Assembly (NCBI GenBank): GCA_002708925.1 | Contig: PAPN01000053.1 | Span: 1 to 64,000 of the forward strand | DNA from: Paracoccaceae bacterium | Lineage (GTDB): Bacteria; Pseudomonadota; Alphaproteobacteria; Rhodobacterales; Rhodobacteraceae | Reading direction: 5' to 3' | DNA length: 64,000 nt | In this document: positions 1-8,214 of the stretch, one piece after another | How the letters are laid out: every line of letters starts with the position of its first letter | Numbering within the stretch: position 1 is the first letter of the stretch | Made by a program: the position numbers and the translations under genes | The notes under the pieces: generated by a model | Seen by the model: the letters and a program-made list of their open reading frames with translations, nothing else | Database searches by the model: none | What the model was told of the DNA's origin: nothing

Positions 1-125
1 TCAACGGCGAGCGTTTCGATTGCGGCTCCAAGGCGGGCTTCTTGCAGGCCACCATCGCCTTCGGCCTCTCACGCGACGACCTGCGCGATGAGCTCATGGA
101 CTACCTGCAGGCCGTGACCGCCTGA
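1..125 (+). CDS. galU: UTP--glucose-1-phosphate uridylyltransferase, C-terminal end (partial)
   Basis: Only the last 40 codons are present; the reading frame begins with AAC at position 3 and ends with TGA at 123-125. The visible peptide starts NGERFDCGSKAGFLQATIAF, the typical GalU C-terminal block in which a conserved Asp-Cys-Gly-Ser-Lys stretch precedes the last helix. GalU makes UDP-glucose in the cytoplasm, the donor for surface polysaccharides. That fits the glycosyltransferases that follow on the same strand after an 80-base gap. The start and the catalytic core lie outside the window. Confidence 0.85.
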   Translation, partial: NGERFDCGSKAGFLQATIAFGLSRDDLRDELMDYLQAVTA

Positions 126-190
126 CGACCGCCCTCGCCTTTGGGGTTGCGTGAACGGGCAAAGGGGCTAGCCTGACGGGATCGGTTTCA

Positions 191-204
191 AGACACGGGT
201 GTCT
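191..204 (+). repeat. inverted repeat just upstream of the first glycosyltransferase start
   Basis: AGACAC-GG-GTGTCT is a perfect 6-bp inverted repeat ending one base before the ATG at 206, where a Shine-Dalgarno sequence would be expected; none is visible. It could form a small hairpin at the translation start or be a protein-binding site. Its role is unknown. Confidence 0.4.
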
Positions 205-205
205 G

Positions 206-1429
206 ATGGCAGCGCAGAGCGGCCCTACAGCGTATTTGCTGGATATAACGCGCCTGTTGCGCCGGGCAGGGCGTGTGCCGACTGGTGTGGACCGGGTTGA
301 GCTGGCCTATCTGACGCATTTTATGCAGTTGGATACGCCGGTCTTTGGCCTGGCGCGCACGCGTTTGGGATATGTGTTGCTGGATCGCGCGGGATTGCAG
401 GCGTTTGGGGCGCGTGTGCAGGGGCACCAGCCTTGGGGTGCGCCGGATCGGCTGTCTTGGGGGATGCGGCTAAGCGTGGATCAGAAGCGGGCCGAGTCTG
501 ACCTGCGCCGCTGGGCTATTGCGCGATGTCTGCCGCAGCGTTTGCCCCGGATGCTGCGGCGTAACCTGTCCCCGGGCGGGGTTTATCTGAATGTCGGTCA
601 CTCGAACCTGACTCAGAGGGTGCTGCATTCCGTCAGGCATCACGCCAGACTGCGGATTGCGGTGATGATCCATGACACGATTCCGCTGGATTTTCCGGAC
701 CTGCAAAGGCCCGAGACCGAGGCCAAGTTTCAGCGGATGCTGAAGCGGGTGCAGCAGATGGCGGATCTGGTGATCTGCAACTCGGGGCAGACGCAGGCGG
801 ATGTAACGCGTCACATGGCCAAATGGGGTATGGTGCCGGACACCGTGGTGGCGCATCTGGGGGTAGAGATCGCCCCTGTGACGCATTTGCCGGACATCCC
901 CGGATTCGACCCGAACAAGGCGTTTTTCGTCACGCTTGGCACGATTGAACCACGTAAGAACCATGCTCTGCTTTTGTCGCTATGGGAGGAAATGGGGCAG
1001 GACGCGCCGCAGTTGGTGATCTGTGGGCACCGTGGCTGGCGAAACGAGGCCGTGCTGCAATGGCTGGACCGGAATCCTCTGGTCGGGCACCGCGTTTTTG
1101 AATGCGCGGGGCTGCCTGACGGTCAGGTGAATGCGCTGCTTAGGGCGTCAAAGGGTCTGCTGTTTCCGTCAGTTACCGAAGGCTACGGTCTGCCTCCGAT
1201 CGAGGCCGCCGCGCAGAATGTTCCGGTTATTTGCAACGATCTGCCCGTCTATCGAGAGACAATGGGCGATATTCCCGTTTACGCAGGAATCCATGATCGG
1301 TATCTTTGGCAGAATAAGATCATGGGGTTGATGCGGCCTCAGGGGGCAGACAGGCAGGTTTCTGGCGGTCAGGGGGTTGGTGCTCTGACATGGCAGCAGC
1401 ATTTCAACGCTGTATTAAGGCGTCTTTGA
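206..1429 (+). CDS. Glycosyltransferase, GT-B fold, group 1 (GT4-like)
   Basis: A 407-residue protein with the C-terminal donor-binding half of group 1 glycosyltransferases. The block GTIEPRKNH begins at residue 245, and the E-x7-E motif is formed by E325 and E333 within TEGYGLPPIEAAA. The N-terminal half (LLRRAGRVPTGVDRVELAY) would be the acceptor domain. It has no signal peptide or membrane segment, so it is probably a cytoplasmic enzyme acting at the inner membrane face on a lipid-linked or nascent glycan. It follows galU and precedes three more glycan-related genes on the same strand. The sugar donor and acceptor cannot be told from sequence. The ATG at 206 lacks an obvious ribosome-binding site. 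Confidence 0.85.
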   Translation: MAAQSGPTAYLLDITRLLRRAGRVPTGVDRVELAYLTHFMQLDTPVFGLARTRLGYVLLDRAGLQAFGARVQGHQPWGAPDRLSWGMRLSVDQKRAESDLRRWAIARCLPQRLPRMLRRNLSPGGVYLNVGHSNLTQRVLHSVRHHARLRIAVMIHDTIPLDFPDLQRPETEAKFQRMLKRVQQMADLVICNSGQTQADVTRHMAKWGMVPDTVVAHLGVEIAPVTHLPDIPGFDPNKAFFVTLGTIEPRKNHALLLSLWEEMGQDAPQLVICGHRGWRNEAVLQWLDRNPLVGHRVFECAGLPDGQVNALLRASKGLLFPSVTEGYGLPPIEAAAQNVPVICNDLPVYRETMGDIPVYAGIHDRYLWQNKIMGLMRPQGADRQVSGGQGVGALTWQQHFNAVLRRL

Positions 1430-1474
1430 TACCGGCTGTTTGTCACAAGTCCGCATCGTGGGCAGGAGTAGCGA

Positions 1475-2485
1475 TTGAACTGGACGGATGCATATCGGCG
1501 GCGACTGCGGCGGAAACGCCTGCTGATCCGTGCCTTTCGCAAACGGCGCGAGCTAAGCGTCGTGGCCGACCGGACGCGCGCGATTAAACCGGGCGATATC
1601 CTGCTGTTTTCGACCCAGCGGAATGAGAAAATCCGCCTGCCGTTTTTCCTGAAATATTACCGCGATCTGGGGGTGAACCACTTCTTTATCGTGGATAATG
1701 ACAGCACCGATGGTGCCGCCAGCTATCTGGCGGATCAGCCGGACGTGTCTGTCTGGCGGACCTCGGCCAGTTATAAACGCGCGCGGTTCGGGGTGGACTG
1801 GCTGAACTGGTTGCAGTTCAAATATGCCCATGATCACTGGGCGCTTGTTGTCGATCCCGATGAATTTCTGGTCTATCCTTTCTGCGATACCCGGTCGCTG
1901 CGGGCGTTGACGGATTGGCTGGATGCGTCCTCGATCAAGTCGTTCAGCGCGATGTTGCTGGATATGTACCCCAAGGGCCGGCTGGATGCGCAGCCCTACC
2001 AAGAGGGGCAGGATCCGCTGGAGATCGCCAATTGGTTCGATTCCGGGAACTACACCTATAAGAAGAACGATTTCTACGGGAACCTGTGGATTCAGGGCGG
2101 GCCGCGGACACGTGTCTTTTTTCCGAAAACACCCGACAAGGCGCCTGCCTTGAACAAGATCCCGCTGGTCAAATGGGATCGTAAATACGCTTTTGTCAGC
2201 TCAACCCATATGCTGCTGCCGCGCGGGTTGAATCAGGTTTACGATGAATGGGGCGGGGAAAAGGCCAGCGGCGCGCTGCTGCATACCAAATTTCTGGATA
2301 CCTTCACTAAGAAAGCCGACGAAGAGCTGACCCGCAAACAGCATTACGCGGCCAGTGTGGAATACAAGGCCTATGCCGCTCAGCTAAAGGACGACCCGGA
2401 TTTGTGGTGCCGCTGGTCCGAGCAATATATCAACTGGCGCCAGCTTGAGATTCTGGGCCTCATGTCCAAGGGAAACTGGGCATGA
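1475..2485 (+). CDS. Glycosyltransferase family 2-like protein
   Basis: A 336-residue protein of the GT2-like group found in bacterial exopolysaccharide loci (Glyco_tranf_2_4 type). After a basic N-terminus comes FSTQRNEKIRLPFFLKYY, then the nucleotide-binding strand ending in DNDSTDG (D74 onward). The metal-binding acidic motif is VDPDEF (D127, D129, E130). The start is a TTG at 1475, chosen because GGCAGGAG sits 7 bases upstream and the conserved N-terminus begins shortly after. The stop overlaps the ATG of the next gene (ATGA at 2482-2485), so the two are translationally coupled. It is a distant relative of the glycosyltransferase at 47396-48412. The product is unknown. Confidence 0.8.
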   Translation: MNWTDAYRRRLRRKRLLIRAFRKRRELSVVADRTRAIKPGDILLFSTQRNEKIRLPFFLKYYRDLGVNHFFIVDNDSTDGAASYLADQPDVSVWRTSASYKRARFGVDWLNWLQFKYAHDHWALVVDPDEFLVYPFCDTRSLRALTDWLDASSIKSFSAMLLDMYPKGRLDAQPYQEGQDPLEIANWFDSGNYTYKKNDFYGNLWIQGGPRTRVFFPKTPDKAPALNKIPLVKWDRKYAFVSSTHMLLPRGLNQVYDEWGGEKASGALLHTKFLDTFTKKADEELTRKQHYAASVEYKAYAAQLKDDPDLWCRWSEQYINWRQLEILGLMSKGNWA

Positions 2486-4182
2486 GCACGGTCGGGATCA
2501 TCATGCTGGTGCATACCGCTCTGGGCCGGGCCGAGCGGGTTGCGCGTCACTGGGCAGCGGATGGGTGTCCGGTGGTGATCCATGTGGATCGCAAGGTGAA
2601 CCGGCGCACCTACAGCGCCTTTGTCAAATCGCTTGAGGATCTGCCCGATGTGCGGTTTTCGCAGCGACATACCTGTGAATGGGGGACATGGGGGATTGTC
2701 GCGGCCTCGCAGGCGGCGGCGGCGCAGATGCTGGCGCAATACCCCGATGTCCGTCATGTCTATCTGGCGTCCGGGTCGTGCCTGCCGCTGCGTCCGGTCA
2801 AGGATCTGGTCAGCTATCTGGATGCCCGTCCGCGCACGGATTTTATCGAAAGCGCCACCACCGCCGATGTGCCCTGGACTGTGGGCGGGCTGGATCATGA
2901 ACGGTTTACCCTGCGCTTTCCGTTTTCGTGGAAACGGCACCGGGCGCTGTTTGACGCCTATGTGACCTTGCAGCGTAAAATCGGGATCAAGCGCCGCATT
3001 CCCAACGGGATCACGCCCCATATGGGCAGCCAGTGGTGGTGCCTGACGCGGCAAACCTTGTCTGCGATTCTGGAAGATCCGGACCGGCCCGAGTACGACA
3101 CCTATTTTGAGAAAGTCTGGATTCCGGACGAGAGCTATTTTCAGACCCTGTCCCGGCTCTACTCCACCAATATCGAGAGCCGCTCGCTGACCCTGTCCAA
3201 ATTTGACTTTCAGGGTAAGCCGCATATTTTCTACGACGATCACCTGCAACTGCTGCGCCGGTCCGATTGTTTTGTGGCGCGGAAAATCTGGCCCCATGCG
3301 GATCGTCTCTATGAGGCGTTTTTATGTGACGGCGACGGGCATGGCAAAATGGCCGAACCTCAGCCGGGTAAAATTGACCGGATTTTCGCCAAGGCGGTAG
3401 ATCGGCGCACCCGCGGCCGCGCCGGCCTGGTGATGCAAAGCCGCAAACCGAATGAGGGCTGGGAAAACGGGGTGACTTCGGGGAAATACTCGGTGTTTCA
3501 GGGGTTCTCGGACCTGTTTGAGAATTTCGAGGACTGGCTGCATAAATCCACCGATACCCGTGTGCATGGCCACCTGTTTGCCCGCAAACGCGTGGAATAT
3601 GCAGGCGGGCAGACGGTGATGAACGGGGCGATGTCCGACAGTGCCGCGATCCGTGACAATGACAGCCACGCGTTCATGACAAACCTGATCTGGAACACCC
3701 GAGGTGAGCGCCAGTGTTTCCAGTTCGGCCCGGCGGACAATCAGGCGATCAGCTGGTTTCTGGCCAAGGATACGAATGCCCATATCTCGGTGATCAGCGG
3801 GGCCTGGGCGGTGCCGCTGTTCCGCTCCAATCTGAATTTCTCGGCCCTGCGCAAAGAGGCCGCGCGCTTGCAGAAAATCGAGGCTGAGTTTCTGAATACC
3901 CTGCGCTCGCCCTACACCAAGGCGCGGATTCGCATCTGGACGATGGCCGAGTTCATCGAGGCCCCGATGGAGCCGCTGCAAACCATTGTCGATGAGATCG
4001 GCGCCAAACGCATGTCCCGCCTGTCCGAAGCGCCGCGTATGGCTGACCTGAAAGGGTTTGGGCAGTTCCTTCAGAACCTGAAAAACCAGGGGATGCACCC
4101 CTATCTGATGGGCGATTTCCCGGTCGCGCAAGACCCAGAGCTGCCCTCTTCTGTTTCGCGTAAACCCTATCTCGTTCGCTGA
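2482..4182 (+). CDS. GT14 beta-1,6-N-acetylglucosaminyltransferase-like protein with C-terminal DUF5928-type domain
   Basis: A 566-residue protein. Residues about 1-270 match the core-2/I-branching (Branch, GT14) family: the N-terminal strand VVIHVDRK, the cysteine-containing YLASGSCLPLRP at 94-105, and a central HMGSQWWCLTR block. Residues from about 290 to the end form a second conserved region, recalled from Roseobacter relatives as DUF5928; its role is not known. No signal peptide is visible. It overlaps the GT2 gene before it by 4 bases and is followed 6 bases later by the sulfotransferase-like gene, so all are probably one transcript. The likely role is adding a branching sugar to a surface glycan; the substrate is inferred from family only. 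Confidence 0.8.
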   Translation: MSTVGIIMLVHTALGRAERVARHWAADGCPVVIHVDRKVNRRTYSAFVKSLEDLPDVRFSQRHTCEWGTWGIVAASQAAAAQMLAQYPDVRHVYLASGSCLPLRPVKDLVSYLDARPRTDFIESATTADVPWTVGGLDHERFTLRFPFSWKRHRALFDAYVTLQRKIGIKRRIPNGITPHMGSQWWCLTRQTLSAILEDPDRPEYDTYFEKVWIPDESYFQTLSRLYSTNIESRSLTLSKFDFQGKPHIFYDDHLQLLRRSDCFVARKIWPHADRLYEAFLCDGDGHGKMAEPQPGKIDRIFAKAVDRRTRGRAGLVMQSRKPNEGWENGVTSGKYSVFQGFSDLFENFEDWLHKSTDTRVHGHLFARKRVEYAGGQTVMNGAMSDSAAIRDNDSHAFMTNLIWNTRGERQCFQFGPADNQAISWFLAKDTNAHISVISGAWAVPLFRSNLNFSALRKEAARLQKIEAEFLNTLRSPYTKARIRIWTMAEFIEAPMEPLQTIVDEIGAKRMSRLSEAPRMADLKGFGQFLQNLKNQGMHPYLMGDFPVAQDPELPSSVSRKPYLVR

Positions 4183-4188
4183 GGTTAT

Positions 4189-5628
4189 ATGAGCAATAAT
4201 TTTGACTATTTCGTTGTGTTTGCGGAAATGCGGACGGGCTCGAATTTCCTAGAGGCGAACCTGAACGCCATGGACGGCATCACCTGCCTGGGCGAGGCGT
4301 TCAACCCGCATTTCATCGGCTATCCGAACAGTCAGGATATTCTGGGCGTGACGCAAAAACAGCGCGAGGCCGATCCAGAGCGGCTGCTGAACACGGTGCG
4401 GGATCACCCCGACGGGCTGGCCGGTTTCCGGTATTTCCATGATCACGATCCGCGTGTGTTGCAGACGATGCTGGACGATCCGCGCTGCGCTAAGATCATC
4501 CTGACGCGCAACCCGGCCGAAAGCTACGTCAGCTGGAAAATCGCGCAATCCACGGGCCAGTGGAAGCTGACGAATATGAAACGGCGCAAGGCGGGCTCGG
4601 CCGAGTTCTCGGCGCAGGAATTCGAGGCGCATCTTACGGCGTTGCAAGCGTTCCAGGTGCGGCTGCTGAATGCGTTGCAGACCTTGGGACAGACGGCGTT
4701 TTACATTGATTATGAGGATCTGCAAAATCTGGAGGTGCTCAACGGTCTGGGCCAGTGGCTGGGGGCCGAAGCCCCGCTTGAGGCATTGGATTCCAAGCTG
4801 AAAAAGCAAAATCCCCAGCCTCTGTCGGCGAAGGTTCAGAATTTCGATCAGATGGAAAGATCGTTGGCCGGGCTGGATCGGTTCAATCTGACCCGCACCC
4901 CGAATTTCGAGCCACGCCGGGGTGCTGCCGTCCCTGGATATATGGCCGGAGCGCGGGCCCCATTGCTGTACATGCCCGTGCCCGGTGGCGCCGAGCCGCA
5001 GGTGGCTGCCTGGTTGGCCGCGCTGGATGGGGCGGATCCGGAGGCGCTGCAATCCGAATTCACGCAGAAAACCCTGCGCCGCTGGCGTTCTGACAATCCT
5101 GGGCACCGCAGCTTTACCGTTTTACGCCATCCGGCCACGCGGGCGCATCATGCGTTCTGCAAACGCATTTTGAACAGTGGCCCCGGATCCTTTCCTAAAA
5201 TTCGCAAAACGCTGTGCCAGCTTTACCAGATGCCTCTGCCGAAATCGGGCATCCCCGAAGGGTACGACGCAGCGCAGCACCGCGCGGCTTTTCTGGTGTT
5301 TCTGGATTTCGTGCAGGACAATATTCAGGGGCAGACCAGCCAGCGGATTGATCCCAACTGGGTCAGCCAATCCGAAATTCTGAAGGGGTTTGCCTCGGTC
5401 GGGCAGCCGGATTTCGTTTTGCGTGAATGGGACTTGCCGCAGATGCTGCCGATTCTGGCCGGGCAGGTGGGCTATCTGGATCCGCCTGCGATGCTGCCGC
5501 CTGTGGCGGATGGGCCGATCACTCTGGAGCAGATCTATGACGCCGAGATCGAGGCAAAGCTGCGCGCGGTCTATAGCCGTGATTATCTGAAATTCGGATT
5601 TGCGCCCTGGGCAGATCAGGCGGCCTGA
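4189..5628 (+). CDS. Sulfotransferase-like (NodH-like) protein, two sulfotransferase-like halves
   Basis: A 479-residue protein. The N-terminal half has both PAPS-binding signatures of sulfotransferases: the 5'-phosphosulfate loop EMRTGSNFL at residues 13-21 and the 3'-phosphate segment IILTRNPAESYVSWK at 103-117. A second, weaker set lies in the C-terminal half: YMPVPGGAEPQV near 261-272 and SFTVLRHPATRAHHAFCKR near 308-326, which resembles the Sulfotransfer_2 layout with the loop residues altered. Related Roseobacter proteins are often annotated nodulation protein NodH. It is the last gene of the glycan cluster and probably sulfates the polysaccharide made by its neighbours; that is inference. 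It overlaps the 3' end of ptsN by 13 bases, tail to tail. Confidence 0.7.
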   Translation: MSNNFDYFVVFAEMRTGSNFLEANLNAMDGITCLGEAFNPHFIGYPNSQDILGVTQKQREADPERLLNTVRDHPDGLAGFRYFHDHDPRVLQTMLDDPRCAKIILTRNPAESYVSWKIAQSTGQWKLTNMKRRKAGSAEFSAQEFEAHLTALQAFQVRLLNALQTLGQTAFYIDYEDLQNLEVLNGLGQWLGAEAPLEALDSKLKKQNPQPLSAKVQNFDQMERSLAGLDRFNLTRTPNFEPRRGAAVPGYMAGARAPLLYMPVPGGAEPQVAAWLAALDGADPEALQSEFTQKTLRRWRSDNPGHRSFTVLRHPATRAHHAFCKRILNSGPGSFPKIRKTLCQLYQMPLPKSGIPEGYDAAQHRAAFLVFLDFVQDNIQGQTSQRIDPNWVSQSEILKGFASVGQPDFVLREWDLPQMLPILAGQVGYLDPPAMLPPVADGPITLEQIYDAEIEAKLRAVYSRDYLKFGFAPWADQAA

Positions 5629-6080
5629 ACCGCCTGGTTTTCAGTCAGGATGGCATAAAGCGTCGCGGCATCCGCGTTCGCCCGCAATTTCGCACATAGC
5701 GCATTTTCACGCAGGGTACGCGACACCAGGGCCAGCGCTTTCAGATGTTCGACACCGGCATCTTCGGGGGCGAACAGCGCGAAAACGATGTCCACGGGCT
5801 GACGATCAACCGAGTCGAAATCAACAGGTTTTTCCAGCAGCAGAAATGCGCCGGCAACGCTGTCCAGACCGGGAAACCGCGCATGGGGCAGGGCGACGCC
5901 ATGGCCCACACCAGTGGGGCCAAGGCTTTCGCGTTCCATCAGAGCTTCGACCGCGGCGGGGGCGCTGATACCATAGGCCGAGTACGCCAGATCCCCCAGA
6001 TCCTGCAAAAGACGCTTCTTGCTCGATGCCGAGGATACGACTTTCACGGCCTCGGGCTTGAGGATATTCGACAGTTGCAT
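5616..6080 (-). CDS. ptsN: PTS IIA-like nitrogen regulatory protein PtsN (EIIA-Ntr)
   Basis: A 154-residue protein of usual PtsN length. The phosphoacceptor histidine is H66 in GHGVALPHARFP, the family's active-site block. It receives phosphate from the NPr/EI-Ntr branch of the phosphotransferase system and regulates nitrogen, potassium and envelope functions in the cytoplasm rather than moving sugar. It lies 44 bases downstream of hpf in the conserved lptB...hpf-ptsN neighbourhood and is probably cotranscribed with hpf. Its stop overlaps the end of the convergent sulfotransferase-like gene. Confidence 0.93.
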   Translation of the reverse strand: MQLSNILKPEAVKVVSSASSKKRLLQDLGDLAYSAYGISAPAAVEALMERESLGPTGVGHGVALPHARFPGLDSVAGAFLLLEKPVDFDSVDRQPVDIVFALFAPEDAGVEHLKALALVSRTLRENALCAKLRANADAATLYAILTENQAVQAA

Positions 6081-6124
6081 CTTGGGTACGTTGCTCCGAA
6101 AACGGGGGAGTGCCCCGGTTCACC

Positions 6125-6694
6125 TCATTGCTGCGGGTCGATCCAGCCGATGTTGCCATCATCCCGGCGGTACACGACGTTCAGCCCGCTTTTTGCCTCG
6201 TTGCGGAAAACCAAAACCGGGGCGCCAGCCAATTCCATCTGCATCACGGCCTCTCCTACTGAGAGGGACGGAATTTTTGATTCCATCTCGGCCACGATGA
6301 TCGGTTGCAAGCTTTCCGGTTCCGAATCCCCTTCGGTCTCATCAGAGGCGAGGATATATGACGATGCGCCCAGAAGTTCAACAGGCTCCGCGCGCTCGCG
6401 GTGGTGGTCCTTCAGGCGGCGTTTGTAGCGACGCAGTTGTTTTTCCATCTTTTCGCAGCAGCCATCGAATGCCGCATAGATTTCATGCGCGTGTGCCTTG
6501 GCCTGAGCGGTCAGGCCGGTGGATAGATGCACAGTGGCTTCGCAGACGAACTCATTGGCCGACTTCGAAAAAATGATGTTCGCGTCGGTCGGTCGCTCGG
6601 CGTATTTCTGCACGGCGGCCCCCAGTTCTTCTTTTACATGGGTTTGCAGTGCCTCACCGATGTCGATCTGCTTTCCACTGATTTGATAGCGCAT
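6125..6694 (-). CDS. hpf: Ribosome hibernation promoting factor, long form
   Basis: A 189-residue protein beginning MRYQISGKQIDIGEAL, with the HPF/YfiA ribosome-binding fold over residues 1-100 and a C-terminal dimerisation domain (about 125-185) typical of long HPF, which pairs 70S ribosomes into inactive 100S particles. The start at 6694 is preferred over one 7 codons upstream because AAGGAG stands 6 bases before it. The region between the domains is rich in Glu/Ser and looks like a linker. It lies upstream of ptsN as in other proteobacteria, but the rpoN gene that normally precedes it is absent here. Confidence 0.93.
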   Translation of the reverse strand: MRYQISGKQIDIGEALQTHVKEELGAAVQKYAERPTDANIIFSKSANEFVCEATVHLSTGLTAQAKAHAHEIYAAFDGCCEKMEKQLRRYKRRLKDHHRERAEPVELLGASSYILASDETEGDSEPESLQPIIVAEMESKIPSLSVGEAVMQMELAGAPVLVFRNEAKSGLNVVYRRDDGNIGWIDPQQ

Positions 6695-6861
6695 CCTGTC
6701 TCCTTTTCGTGACAAATCGGGATTTGTCCGGGCGCAATTGGCCCCCGGTTTATTTATGCCCGAATGCTGGAATTCGACATTTCAGGGGCTTGCCCGCGAC
6801 CCGGCCTTGGCAAGAAGACCAGCATCAACAAAGGGGCGAAATCCAAGAATGTCATACTCCC

Positions 6862-6891
6862 ATTTGAGGCGAGTCGCAGGGGGTCTGTCAA
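6862..6891 (-). promoter_or_regulatory. candidate sigma-70 promoter for hpf-ptsN
   Basis: On the minus strand TTGACA (6886-6891) is followed after 18 bases by TCAAAT (6862-6867). It sits in the 258-base gap between lptB and hpf, about 170 bases before the hpf start. The -35 is perfect and the -10 weak. No remnant of another gene is visible in this gap. Confidence 0.35.
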
Positions 6892-6952
6892 TCGGACTTG
6901 GAAAATATTTGTGCTCAGAGAGGCGCTGCGCCGCAGGAATATTATGAAATTC

Positions 6953-7711
6953 CTAGGAAATCCGGAAATTGTCGCCCAGATAGACGCGGCGGACGTTTTC
7001 ATTTTCAACAACATCCGAGGGCGTGCCGGACATCAGCACCTTACCGTCATGCAGGATATAGGCACGGTCCACGATTTCGAGCGTTTCGCGGACGTTGTGA
7101 TCGGTGATCAGCACACCGATGCCGCGTTTTTTCAGATCGGCCACCAGATGGCGAATGTCGCCCACGCTGATCGGATCGACCCCGGCAAAGGGTTCGTCCA
7201 GCAGCAGATATTTGGGGTTCGCGGCCAGACAGCGGGCGATTTCCACGCGGCGGCGTTCGCCCCCGGACAGGGCCAGCGCGGGCGCGCGGCGCAGGTGTTC
7301 GATGGAAAATTCGCTTAGCAGCTCTTCCAGCCGCTCGCGGCGTTTGTGGCGATTCTTCTCGGTGATATCCAGAACGGCGGTGATGTTATCCTCGACATTC
7401 AGGCCGCGGAAGATCGACATTTCCTGAGGCAGATAGCCAATGCCCAGTTTCGCCCGGCGATACATCGGCAGATTGGTGATATTGCGCCCGTCCACCGTGA
7501 CCTGCCCGCCCTCGGGGTAAACCAGCCCCGCGATCATGTAGAATGTTGTGGATTTCCCGCAGCCGTTGGGGCCCAGCAGTGCGACGACCTCGCCGCGGTT
7601 CAGTTCCATGCTGAAATCACGGATGACGACGCGCTTTTTGTAGCTTTTGCGCAGGTGCGTCACTTGTAACCCCGAGGCCCCTTCGGTCACGTTCAGTTCG
7701 GGCTTGGCCAT
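6953..7711 (-). CDS. lptB: LPS export ABC transporter ATP-binding protein LptB
   Basis: A 252-residue ABC ATPase: Walker A GPNGCGKST at residues 47-55, Q-loop in GYLPQEMSIFRGL, signature LSGGERRRVEIAR, Walker B YLLLDEPFAGVD and the H-loop LITDHNV. The GIGYLPQE and FAGVDPISVGDI stretches are characteristic of LptB rather than general ABC ATPases. It powers extraction of lipopolysaccharide from the inner membrane with LptF/G and passes it to LptC and LptA. The ATG at 7711 lies 4 bases after the lptA stop; a longer reading (MGACAPR...) would run back into lptA and is not needed. LptF/G are not in the window. Confidence 0.95.
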   Translation of the reverse strand: MAKPELNVTEGASGLQVTHLRKSYKKRVVIRDFSMELNRGEVVALLGPNGCGKSTTFYMIAGLVYPEGGQVTVDGRNITNLPMYRRAKLGIGYLPQEMSIFRGLNVEDNITAVLDITEKNRHKRRERLEELLSEFSIEHLRRAPALALSGGERRRVEIARCLAANPKYLLLDEPFAGVDPISVGDIRHLVADLKKRGIGVLITDHNVRETLEIVDRAYILHDGKVLMSGTPSDVVENENVRRVYLGDNFRIS

Positions 7712-7715
7712 CGGG

Positions 7716-8204
7716 TTATTCCTTGGTTTCCAGCGTGGTGCGCACGCGCCCACCGACCTGAGCCGTGCCCTGATCCAGATTGATCGTCACCTTGTCGCCG
7801 GACATCACGTTCTGCCCCTGCGTGACCAGCACCTGCCCCGTCAGCAGCACCGTGCCGGCGTCGATGTTATAGTCGGCAGACTGCGCCTCGGCGGCATCGG
7901 GGCCATTCACCAGGGTGACGCCGCCGCTGGCTTGCAGCCGGGTGATTTTCTGGCTGTCCTCGGCATAGACGACCAGCACTCTGGGCGCGTTCAGCAGCAT
8001 CTCGCCCTGCGAAATCTGCACATTCCCGGTGAAGGTCGCGGTGCCGTCCTTTTGATTGACGGACAGGCTGTCGGCCTCAACCTGAACCGGCTGATCCGAG
8101 GTTGCGCGCGAATTGCCAAAGGCCAGGCCCTGGGCGGAAACCGGACCCAGCGGCAGAACAATCGCCAGGGTCGTGCAAATCAAAAAATGACGCAGCTTAA
8201 ACAC
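7716..8204 (-). CDS. lptA: LPS transport periplasmic protein LptA
   Basis: A 162-residue OstA-fold protein with a cleavable signal peptide (hydrophobic TTLAIVLPLGPVSAQG, cut expected near residue 24). The rest is the repetitive beta-jelly-roll pattern of LptA: short beta strands with VEADSLSVNQKDGTATFTGN. It bridges the periplasm between LptC and the outer-membrane LptD complex. It is only 10 bases from lptC and 4 bases from lptB, so the three form a tight operon. Confidence 0.9.
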   Translation of the reverse strand: MFKLRHFLICTTLAIVLPLGPVSAQGLAFGNSRATSDQPVQVEADSLSVNQKDGTATFTGNVQISQGEMLLNAPRVLVVYAEDSQKITRLQASGGVTLVNGPDAAEAQSADYNIDAGTVLLTGQVLVTQGQNVMSGDKVTINLDQGTAQVGGRVRTTLETKE

Positions 8205-8214
8205 GAGAAATTTC

